NCBI GenBank assembly: GCA_040218815.1
Contig: JAVJQS010000016.1
Span: 1-7,398 of the forward strand
Direction of reading: 5' to 3'
Origin: JAVJQS01 sp040218815
GTDB lineage: Bacteria > Bacteroidota > Bacteroidia > Flavobacteriales_E > Vicingaceae
DNA: 7,398 bases
Both the position numbers and the translations under genes were made by a program. Each line of letters starts with the position of its first letter. Positions within the stretch are counted from its first letter, which is position 1. Of this stretch, positions 1 to 5,901 are shown in pieces. Under the pieces are notes generated by a model. That model had not been told where the DNA came from. It searched no databases and saw nothing but the letters and a program-made list of their open reading frames with translations.

Positions 1-956
<956 letters not shown>

Positions 957-1053
957 AATTAAAAGTTTAATGTTTTGCTTAGGATTCGTTTCTCAAAGAA
1001 TTTATTTAACTAAAATCTCAAGGTATTTTACCTTTTTCTTCTTTACTTCAATC

Positions 1054-1065
1054 TTTTCAAAGAAC
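1054..1065 (-). promoter_or_regulatory. boxA-like rRNA antitermination motif
   Basis: On the minus strand the leader reads GTTCTTTGAAAA, which resembles the E. coli rrn boxA (TGCTCTTTAACA), the RNA site for NusB/S10 in rRNA antitermination. It lies about 100 nt upstream of 16S and directly after a small hairpin, as in the boxB-boxA order of E. coli rrn leaders. The same 8-mer TTCTTTGA recurs at 993-1000, closer to 16S. The motif is read directly; its role is inferred by analogy. Confidence 0.5.
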
Positions 1066-1066
1066 T

Positions 1067-1082
1067 TTCAACTTGCGTTGAA
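1067..1082 (-). promoter_or_regulatory. boxB-like hairpin in rRNA leader
   Basis: The RNA would read TTCAAC-GCAA-GTTGAA: a perfect 6-bp stem closed by a GNRA tetraloop. It sits one base upstream of the boxA-like motif, matching the boxB-boxA arrangement of Nus-dependent leaders. A short stem with a stable loop in an AT-rich leader is unlikely to be pure chance, but no protein partner can be inferred. Confidence 0.5.
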
Positions 1083-1152
1083 CTCTTATATTTTGCTGAA
1101 CTTTCGTTCGTAAAATCTTAATGAACTTTTCCCATATTTTAATTTGGGGCTG

Positions 1153-1181
1153 CAAACTTACAACATAATTTAAAACTGCAA
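1153..1181 (-). promoter_or_regulatory. rRNA promoter P3 (proximal)
   Basis: Bacteroidota-type promoter on the minus strand: TTGCAG with the TTG at 1181-1179, an 18-bp spacer, and a -7 element TAAGTTTG at 1160-1153 (consensus TAnnTTTG). The downstream bases CAGCCCCAAA are a looser form of the start region of P1 and P2. The predicted start is near 1146, giving a leader of about 190 nt. The spacer is 1 bp shorter than in P1 and P2, so confidence is lower. Confidence 0.6.
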
Positions 1182-1255
1182 GCTTTTTTCAAAAAATATT
1201 TTTAAAAATTTTTTGCTAAACATATTGTAAGAACTAACCCGTTTTTTTGGGACGG

Positions 1256-1285
1256 CAAATGTACTATCATTTTTTATTCCTGCAA
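1256..1285 (-). promoter_or_regulatory. rRNA promoter P2
   Basis: Minus-strand TTGCAG (TTG at 1285-1283), 19-bp spacer, then TACATTTG at 1263-1256, an exact TAnnTTTG match. It is followed by CCGTCCC and an A-tract, a GC-rich discriminator of the kind found at growth-rate and stringently controlled rRNA promoters. The hexamer, spacing and start region are the same as in P1, 94 bp upstream. Confidence 0.75.
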
Positions 1286-1349
1286 CACTTTTTCAAAATA
1301 TTTTCAAAGTATTTTTTCTTAATGAACAACCCTCGTTTTTTCGGGACGG

Positions 1350-1379
1350 CAAAGGTAGTTAAGTTTATGTTATCTGCAA
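1350..1379 (-). promoter_or_regulatory. rRNA promoter P1 (distal)
   Basis: Minus-strand TTGCAG (TTG at 1379-1377), 19-bp spacer, and TACCTTTG at 1357-1350, an exact match to the -7 consensus of the primary Bacteroidota sigma factor. It is followed by CCGTCCCG and an A-tract, as in P2. The -33 element lies within one arm of a 13-bp inverted repeat (1370-1382 / 1430-1442). The DNA further upstream on the minus strand is AT-rich, so an UP-like element is possible. Confidence 0.75.
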
Positions 1380-1442
1380 GTAATTTATTCGCTTTTTAAA
1401 AAGAAATTTCAACCGCTTTGATAACCAAATACTTGCAGATAA
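1370..1442. repeat. 13-bp perfect inverted repeat around upstream edge of P1
   Basis: TTATCTGCAAGTA at 1370-1382 is the exact reverse complement of TACTTGCAGATAA at 1430-1442, with 47 bp between. The left arm contains the TTGCAG -33 hexamer of promoter P1. The right arm places the same hexamer on the plus strand, but no plus-strand TAnnTTTG lies 18-20 bp beyond it. It could be an operator for a dimeric or looping protein, or the remnant of an inverted promoter copy. The repeat is certain; the function is not. Confidence 0.6.
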
Positions 1443-1669
1443 AAATAATTCACATGGCTAAAAACTTACCTAAGAACTTGACTCAGGTATGCCTAATTTT
1501 TGCAATTAACACTCCTTCTCTACCAACCAATATGTATTAAAACTTAAATTACAATCACGTCCTTATATACAAGTCCTATAAATAGGTATAATAACAACAA
1601 TTGCCAATACTCAAGAATTCATCCCTAGCCAGCACTGCACCATTGGAAAACACAAGATAGATATTACCT
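1443..1669. other. intergenic stretch without recognisable gene
   Basis: AT-rich DNA between the rRNA control region and the 55-aa gene. I see no tRNA, no convincing ORF on either strand and no strong terminator hairpin. The only small symmetry is CCTATAAATAGG at 1575-1586, too short to act as a terminator. Transcription of the 55-aa gene (minus) would run through here towards the rRNA promoters on the same strand. Confidence 0.5.
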
Positions 1670-1837
1670 TCATTTTTGCCTTATAATAAATCGATTAATA
1701 AGATTGTAAAATAATAATGCAAAAGCTCCTGCCAAAATACTTTTAACTGCATCCATCCAGCTATACCCATCTTTCAAATTAAATAGAAAGATAGCTATCG
1801 TAACAACTATGAAATAGATTGTCATAGATTTATTCAT
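1670..1837 (-). CDS. small two-helix membrane protein (55 aa), unknown function
   Basis: An ATG at 1837-1835 opens a 55-codon frame ending at TGA 1672-1670. I do not recognise a family. Residues about 6-21 (TIYFIVVTIAIFLFNL) and about 33-51 (ILAGAFALLFYNLI core) are strongly hydrophobic and separated by a polar turn with Lys, Asp and Trp (LKDGYSWMDAVKS). The C-terminus is basic (NRFIIRQK), so both ends are probably cytoplasmic. Two clean membrane segments in a short frame, with an abrupt hydrophilic end, argue for a real gene. It lies 101 bp downstream of the dehydrogenase gene on the same strand, so it may share its transcript; no TAnnTTTG promoter was found in the gap, which only shows an 8-bp direct repeat AATAGTAT (1897-1904 and 1911-1918). 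The start lacks a good Shine-Dalgarno site, as usual in this phylum. It is too short for a common 60-aa cut-off and easily missed. Confidence 0.6.
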   Translation of the reverse strand: MNKSMTIYFIVVTIAIFLFNLKDGYSWMDAVKSILAGAFALLFYNLINRFIIRQK

Positions 1838-1938
1838 TATCCAAAATTTAGCTTTTAATTACCATAAATAACAACTACTCATTATAGGTGCCTGAAAATA
1901 GTATACATCTAATAGTATTCGGATCCTGTAATTGCACC

Positions 1939-2619
1939 CTAAGGGTTACCCAAGGCCACCGGCAACACTTGTCCATTATAATAATTACCGCCATTACATG
2001 CAAATTCTGCAATGTACTTTGCCATCTCTTTTGCTGTTAATGGTGCCTCATAACCTGGAAAGGCTTCATCCAACATTTCTGTTTGAACAGCACCTAGTGC
2101 TAAGGCATTAATAAGCACACCCAATTCCTTATACTCAGCAGCTAAACATTCCGATAATACCACTAGTGCTCCTTTTGATGCGCTATAAGCTGAAAGTCCT
2201 GGAAACTTGCTACTCCCTTGCACCCCTCCCATACTCGTAATGTTAACTATATGGGTTCCTTTCCTGTAATAAGGGTGACATGCTTGAATCAAATTAATAC
2301 TTGTAAGCACATTGCCTTTATATTGTTGTTCAAAGTCTTCAAGTGTAGATTGAATAAATGGCATGTTAATTAATTGCCCGGCATTATTAATAACAACATC
2401 GACTTGTTTCCAGCCGGGAACCTTCTTTGCTATTTCACTACTTAATGCACGATCCATTAAATCAATTGCCAAAACTTCTATTAACTTCGACTGTTCTTTA
2501 AGCATTGCTAACCTATCTTCACTTCTTGCAATGGCCAACACACGATGACCGAGTTTTGCTAATTGCAATGCTAACTCAAAACCTATTCCTTTACTTGCTC
2601 CACTTACGACTATATTCAT
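1939..2619 (-). CDS. short-chain dehydrogenase/reductase (SDR) family oxidoreductase
   Basis: A 226-aa cytoplasmic classical SDR with one Rossmann domain. The cofactor motif SGASKGIG is at residues 6-13, NNAG at 78-81, and the catalytic tetrad fits N103, S129 (NITSMGG), Y145 and K149 (YSASK). K10 in the glycine motif and R32 after the second strand suggest NADP(H) rather than NAD(H). The C-terminus is short and departs from the usual G-Q-x-x-x-V-D-G-G ending (it reads GQVLPVALGNP), so it is at the small end of the 230-260 aa family. The substrate cannot be told; resemblance to 3-oxoacyl-ACP reductases is only family-level. The ATG at 2619 is fixed by the first beta strand starting at residue 2. 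The gene is divergent from the Smr gene with only 22 bp between start codons, and is followed on its strand by the 55-aa membrane protein gene. Confidence 0.9.
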   Translation of the reverse strand: MNIVVSGASKGIGFELALQLAKLGHRVLAIARSEDRLAMLKEQSKLIEVLAIDLMDRALSSEIAKKVPGWKQVDVVINNAGQLINMPFIQSTLEDFEQQYKGNVLTSINLIQACHPYYRKGTHIVNITSMGGVQGSSKFPGLSAYSASKGALVVLSECLAAEYKELGVLINALALGAVQTEMLDEAFPGYEAPLTAKEMAKYIAEFACNGGNYYNGQVLPVALGNP

Positions 2620-2641
2620 TTCCTATCTTTAAATTTACCGA

Positions 2642-2896
2642 ATGGCTAAATTAACGCTTGACTTGCATGATATCTTCAATAAGCACCATAAAATTGAGCA
2701 ATCATTAGAGGATGTTGTTAAAGAGGCTTTAGAAACCAAAGTTAAAACCGTGGAAATAATTCCCGGAAAAGGCAGTGGCCAGCTGAAAAAACGGGTGATT
2801 CGCTTTTTTCAGCAAAAAGCAATAAAGTCAAAATACCACAGACTGGAAAAAGACAGTAATAATTTTGGCCGAATATTTATTCATTTTAAGCACTAA
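2642..2896 (+). CDS. stand-alone Smr-domain protein
   Basis: An 84-aa protein consisting almost wholly of a small MutS-related (Smr) domain. The N-terminal LDLH signature is at residues 6-9, followed by a helix (about 18-33), the strand TVEIIPGKGSGQL (36-48) and a C-terminal strand (RIFIHF). Smr domains occur at the end of MutS2 and as short free proteins, and many bind or cleave nucleic acid, acting in recombination control or collided-ribosome mRNA cleavage. Here the usual HGKG motif reads P41-G-K-G-S-G, so the histidine is replaced while the glycine loop is kept; nuclease activity is therefore uncertain. The ATG at 2642 fits the domain start. The 61-aa membrane protein gene follows 5 bp after the stop, so the two are probably cotranscribed. 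The promoter must overlap the divergent dehydrogenase gene start; I saw only a partial match (TATCTTTA, 2624-2631) with no -33 element. Confidence 0.85.
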   Translation: MAKLTLDLHDIFNKHHKIEQSLEDVVKEALETKVKTVEIIPGKGSGQLKKRVIRFFQQKAIKSKYHRLEKDSNNFGRIFIHFKH

Positions 2897-2901
2897 AAGT
2901 C

Positions 2902-3087
2902 ATGTTTACTCAAGGTAGATTAGCATTTGTATTTATTTTTTTAGCCCTATTTATTATTGGATTAGTTTGGGCTTACCGAAAAGACATAAAAAAAAGCCCA
3001 AAATACTTCAAGGGGTCTTATAAAATTGTACTGACTTTAATTGGGATCTATTTACTCTACTATGTAATTATGCGGGTGATATTGTAA
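2902..3087 (+). CDS. small two-helix inner-membrane protein (61 aa), unknown function
   Basis: A 61-aa protein with two predicted membrane helices, about residues 6-25 (LAFVFIFLALFIIGLVWAY) and 40-61 (YKIVLTLIGIYLLYYVIMRV). The linker is rich in basic residues (R26, K27, K30, K31, K34, K37), so by the positive-inside rule the loop should be cytoplasmic and both ends periplasmic. It starts 5 bp after the Smr gene and is probably translated from the same mRNA. Its last 20 bp overlap the 3' end of the convergent Nudix gene. I do not recognise a named family; the composition and two-helix hairpin look like a conserved small membrane protein. Confidence that it is a gene rests on the tight operon spacing and clean helix pattern. 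Confidence 0.75.
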   Translation: MFTQGRLAFVFIFLALFIIGLVWAYRKDIKKSPKYFKGSYKIVLTLIGIYLLYYVIMRVIL

Positions 3088-3706
3088 GTTGGTCTAGAAT
3101 CTCAGCAAACTCCTTAATCATCATACCGGTAGCACCCCAAACAAAATGCCCTTCTAATTGAAAGCCCTTTGCACTCATTCTGTTGCCACCTGCAATAACA
3201 TCACTAGAGATCAATTTATCTTCACCTATTAAGTGTACTAGTTTACATTCTATATAGCTCGCTACTTCTGATTCTTGAATTACAAAATTTGGCCGACTTT
3301 CCTGATATCCTATTATAGGGTGTATCATAAAATTACTTGGTGGTACATATATAGGTGTAAGCTTTCCAATTACTTTTATGTCTGTAGCTTTTATGTTCAG
3401 CTCTTCATCTGCTTCTCTTAAAGCAGTTGCTTCTACACCAGCATCAAACTTTTCAGCTTTGCCTCCCGGTAGCGCAATTTGTCCACTGTGCACTCCCTCA
3501 TAGACAGGACGTTGAATAAATACGGTATGAAGCTGATTGTTTTTGGGATAGATATGTATTAATACAGCACTTTGTCTTGCATTTAAGTTCTTTTCATCCA
3601 ACTGATGAACTGGCTTTCTGTGATTCATAACCTTTCGATGAGCCCCATGTGCTGGAAGTGTCCCCTTAAGTGTTTCTTCTAATTCTTGTATAAATTCAGC
3701 AAACAC
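3068..3706 (-). CDS. Nudix hydrolase, CoA pyrophosphatase (NudL/NUDT7) type
   Basis: A 212-aa cytoplasmic Nudix protein. The Nudix box lies at about 80-103: P80-G-G, D88, then R97-E98-A-D-E101-E102, with E98, E101 and E102 as the likely metal ligands. Directly before it, VFIQRPVYEGVHSGQIALPGG matches the upstream motif typical of CoA pyrophosphatases (LxxR...HxGQxxFPGG), and the ending FVWGATGMMIKEFAEIL also fits. Such enzymes split CoA and its derivatives to 3',5'-ADP and phosphopantetheine compounds; the exact substrate is inferred from family motifs. The start is GTG at 3706-3704, 2 bp after the TAA of the WG-repeat gene; the next ATG (M27) would remove a helical N-terminus that is normal in this family. 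Translation is probably coupled to the upstream gene. The 3' end overlaps the convergent 61-aa gene by 20 bp. Confidence 0.9.
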   Translation of the reverse strand: MFAEFIQELEETLKGTLPAHGAHRKVMNHRKPVHQLDEKNLNARQSAVLIHIYPKNNQLHTVFIQRPVYEGVHSGQIALPGGKAEKFDAGVEATALREADEELNIKATDIKVIGKLTPIYVPPSNFMIHPIIGYQESRPNFVIQESEVASYIECKLVHLIGEDKLISSDVIAGGNRMSAKGFQLEGHFVWGATGMMIKEFAEILDQLTISPA

Positions 3707-3708
3707 TA

Positions 3709-5823
3709 TTATTGTTTTTTAGGTTCAATGAATTGCATCTTCTTCAAATCGAAATAGATAAACGAATTTTCTTTTTCTAATTTTAATAACCCACCGAAAC
3801 TAGAAGGTGTGATCTTTTTATAGTTAAATGCAATAAGGGTATCATTGGAGGAATTAAGCACACCATAATAATCACCTGATTTAACTTTAAACCCAATAGA
3901 GTCTATCCTAGTGATTGAAGAATAGTTAGGCTCAATTAACCATTTCCCTTTTTCATTGATAATTCCCCAAAGACTATCTGCCTTCACAATTGCAGCGCCA
4001 TCACTAAATGAATACCCATAGTTATAATCATAAGGAATCAATAACTTGAGGCTCTTGTTTGTATATCCCCACTTCCCGCGTTTCTTTACCGCTACAAAGT
4101 CATTTGATTTAAAGCTTCCAACATCTTCAAAAAGTGCTGGAAATACTTCATTACCTGCAGAGTCAATTATACCATACTTGTTTTTAGACAAGAATTTTGT
4201 GTACCCATTTTCCATTTTTCCCCACACCAATGCTTCGGCATTATAATCATATTTTAATGGAATTTTGAACTCTCCGATTCTATCCACATATCCGTACTTT
4301 CCACCTTTAGCCACTAATGCTAAGCCACCGCTAAACTCCCCTACTTGATCATACTCAAAAGGCAGTTGCTCTCCTCCACTTTTATTCAGTAAACCAAAAA
4401 GGCTATCCTTCTTAGCAGATGCGACATTGTATTCATTGAAGTTTTCCAAATAGCTATAAATTGCTGGCACTACTAATTTTCCAACAGAGTTAATGATTCC
4501 TTTTTTGCCTTCTATTTCTACCAATGCATAGCCATCCTCAAAGTCAGTAGCAAAATCCAATTGCAATGGAACTACTTCTTCTGCCGACTTATTCACGTAG
4601 CCATATGCTGTTTCGTTCGCCACTAGTGCCAAATTTGATTTAAATGGACCAATCAGCTCATACTTGATTGGCACCTTCACTTTATTTGTCCGATCAATCA
4701 TGCCGTACAGATCATTAGCAGCAACAATTGCTAAACCACCCTTAAAAGACTCTCCGTCTTCATACTTTATTGGGATGATAACTTTACCCGCTTTATCAAT
4801 AAACCCTAATTGCTCATTTTTTAGCACTAAGGCCAAACCTTCGGAGTATGGTTCAACATAATCATAGATTGCATCAACCATTAAATTACCTTCTTCATCC
4901 ATAAACCCCCATTTATCATTTTCTTGAAAGGGTAAAAACACCTTAGCAGCAAGCTTCATATCTAATTTTAGCTCATCCAAATAGGGATAATCTGGATATT
5001 CAATTCTAAACTCAATGATGCGTTGAGGACTATAATCAGCTGTATATAACTTATACATATTCCTCCAAGCTTCATCTACATGATTATTTGAAGGGTTAGC
5101 TTTAATAAATTGATAGTAGTTTTCCACCGTTTCTTCACGCGTGTATATGGAATAAACCGAATCTTGAGCCTCATTAACATAAGGGCTTTCAGGATATTTA
5201 TTTATAAAGTATTTATAATCTGCAGCTTTACCATTACTTGTATTTTCTTTAAATAAACGTTCATCGTATCTATTTTTTGCTTCAGTTACTTCAGTTGCAT
5301 TTGGATAGGTGAGGTAAAACAGTTCAAAAGCCGCTGCTGTATTTTCAGCCTTAGCAGCTTCGAAGGCTAAATCGTTTCTTCTTGCTTTTACTAAACTTCT
5401 ATAGGAAGCATCTTTATGTGTTTCTAAGTACTGATTGAAATCTGAAACATCGAGCGAGCTTTTTATCAATTGGTAAACCCATTTGTCAACACTATCCTTA
5501 AGGTTTTCTATAGCCAGTGAGTCTATGTTGAACTTCAGAATATCCTCCCTGTCTTTTTCATCAAGCTTAGAAAAATTCGTATCAGCCAATGCAATGTATT
5601 TATAGGCTGAGTCCAAATTGTAAAAAGGATTATTATTTGTGCTGTAAATTAAACTAAGGCCATAAGGAGCAGCAACAATATCATGATCTAGCGTTCGCTC
5701 AAAAAGCTCCTTTGCTCCAAAATAATCATACTCTTCCAATGCTCGAAAGGCCTTATCAATTTTCCCTGCATACAAGGCATTAAAAATCAAGATTATAGCT
5801 GTAAACAGCACAATTTTCTTCAT
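3709..5823 (-). CDS. exported TPR-like / WG-repeat protein (704 aa)
   Basis: A large secreted or periplasmic protein. Residues 1-19 form a signal peptide (KK, hydrophobic core, cleavage probably after ALYA). Residues about 20-295 are alpha-helical, with a series of about five TPR-like units whose signature is an aromatic, YP, then EA about seven residues on (for example FINKYPESPYVNEAQ at 206, FIKANPSNNHVDEAW at 239, FRIEYPDYPYLDEL at 272). From about 302 to 690 there are 11 WG repeats (KWGFMDEEGNLMV, QLGFIDKAGKVII, LYGMIDRTNKVKV, and so on), each about 33-37 residues, with the W often changed to L, Y or F, and a twelfth degenerate unit at the end. WG repeats form beta-propeller-like binding surfaces, but a ligand cannot be named. 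The Nudix gene follows 2 bp after the stop, and tandem stops (TAA TAG) end this frame. The gene is divergent from the MltF-like gene. Confidence 0.88.
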   Translation of the reverse strand: MKKIVLFTAIILIFNALYAGKIDKAFRALEEYDYFGAKELFERTLDHDIVAAPYGLSLIYSTNNNPFYNLDSAYKYIALADTNFSKLDEKDREDILKFNIDSLAIENLKDSVDKWVYQLIKSSLDVSDFNQYLETHKDASYRSLVKARRNDLAFEAAKAENTAAAFELFYLTYPNATEVTEAKNRYDERLFKENTSNGKAADYKYFINKYPESPYVNEAQDSVYSIYTREETVENYYQFIKANPSNNHVDEAWRNMYKLYTADYSPQRIIEFRIEYPDYPYLDELKLDMKLAAKVFLPFQENDKWGFMDEEGNLMVDAIYDYVEPYSEGLALVLKNEQLGFIDKAGKVIIPIKYEDGESFKGGLAIVAANDLYGMIDRTNKVKVPIKYELIGPFKSNLALVANETAYGYVNKSAEEVVPLQLDFATDFEDGYALVEIEGKKGIINSVGKLVVPAIYSYLENFNEYNVASAKKDSLFGLLNKSGGEQLPFEYDQVGEFSGGLALVAKGGKYGYVDRIGEFKIPLKYDYNAEALVWGKMENGYTKFLSKNKYGIIDSAGNEVFPALFEDVGSFKSNDFVAVKKRGKWGYTNKSLKLLIPYDYNYGYSFSDGAAIVKADSLWGIINEKGKWLIEPNYSSITRIDSIGFKVKSGDYYGVLNSSNDTLIAFNYKKITPSSFGGLLKLEKENSFIYFDLKKMQFIEPKKQ

Positions 5824-5839
5824 AGTAATAATTAAGCCT

Positions 5840-5847
5840 CAAAGGTA
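5840..5847 (-). promoter_or_regulatory. putative -7 element for WG-repeat/Nudix operon
   Basis: TACCTTTG on the minus strand is an exact TAnnTTTG match, identical to the -7 box of rRNA promoter P1, and ends 16 bp before the ATG. No TTG lies 18-20 bp upstream, so the -33 element is weak or absent. The predicted 5' untranslated region would be about 10 nt. Confidence 0.4.
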
Positions 5848-5867
5848 TTGAAACAAAACTTTTACTC

Positions 5868-5896
5868 TTGCTTTTCGTCTAAATAGTGTATATTTA
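5868..5896 (+). promoter_or_regulatory. putative promoter for MltF-like gene
   Basis: TTG at 5868-5870, an 18-bp spacer, and TATATTTA at 5889-5896, one base off TAnnTTTG. Its predicted start would fall on or next to the ATG at 5902, implying a leaderless or nearly leaderless mRNA. It is the best match in the 78-bp divergent gap, but the call is tentative. Confidence 0.3.
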
Positions 5897-5901
5897 AAAA
5901 T

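Larger units (their letters stand above)
957..1146 (-). other. pre-16S rRNA leader region
   Basis: About 190 nt of AT-rich, gene-free DNA separate the nearest rRNA promoter (P3) from the 16S 5' end. It should be transcribed as the 5' leader of the rRNA operon and removed by processing. It holds a GCAA-loop hairpin (1067-1082) followed at once by a boxA-like motif (1054-1065), and a second copy of the 8-mer TTCTTTGA at 993-1000. The partner strand for an RNase III processing stem would lie beyond the 16S 3' end, outside the window. That the region is transcribed leader is inferred from its position; the motifs are read directly. Confidence 0.75.

Noticed and set aside
1370..1442. Inverted repeats as ends of an insertion sequence
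   Set aside because: Only 47 bp lie between the arms, with no transposase and no target-site duplication.
1430..1463. Plus-strand promoter from the right arm of the inverted repeat
   Set aside because: TTGCAG is present but no TAnnTTTG follows at 18-20 bp and no gene lies downstream.
1454..1540. 28-aa plus-strand frame starting MAKNLPKNLTQ
   Set aside because: Very short, no membrane or domain pattern, no promoter match in the upstream 20-30 bp; chance frame in AT-rich DNA.
1886..1938. Possible terminator after the SDR gene (GGTGC / GCACC pairing)
   Set aside because: Only a 5-bp stem with a 42-nt loop and no U-run; not a credible terminator.
2363..2548. 61-aa plus-strand frame
   Set aside because: Lies opposite the SDR gene, whose catalytic motifs make the minus frame certain.
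4046..4861. Two plus-strand frames of 65-66 aa (4046-4246 and 4664-4861)
   Set aside because: Antisense shadows of the WG-repeat gene; similar periodic content comes from the repeats themselves.
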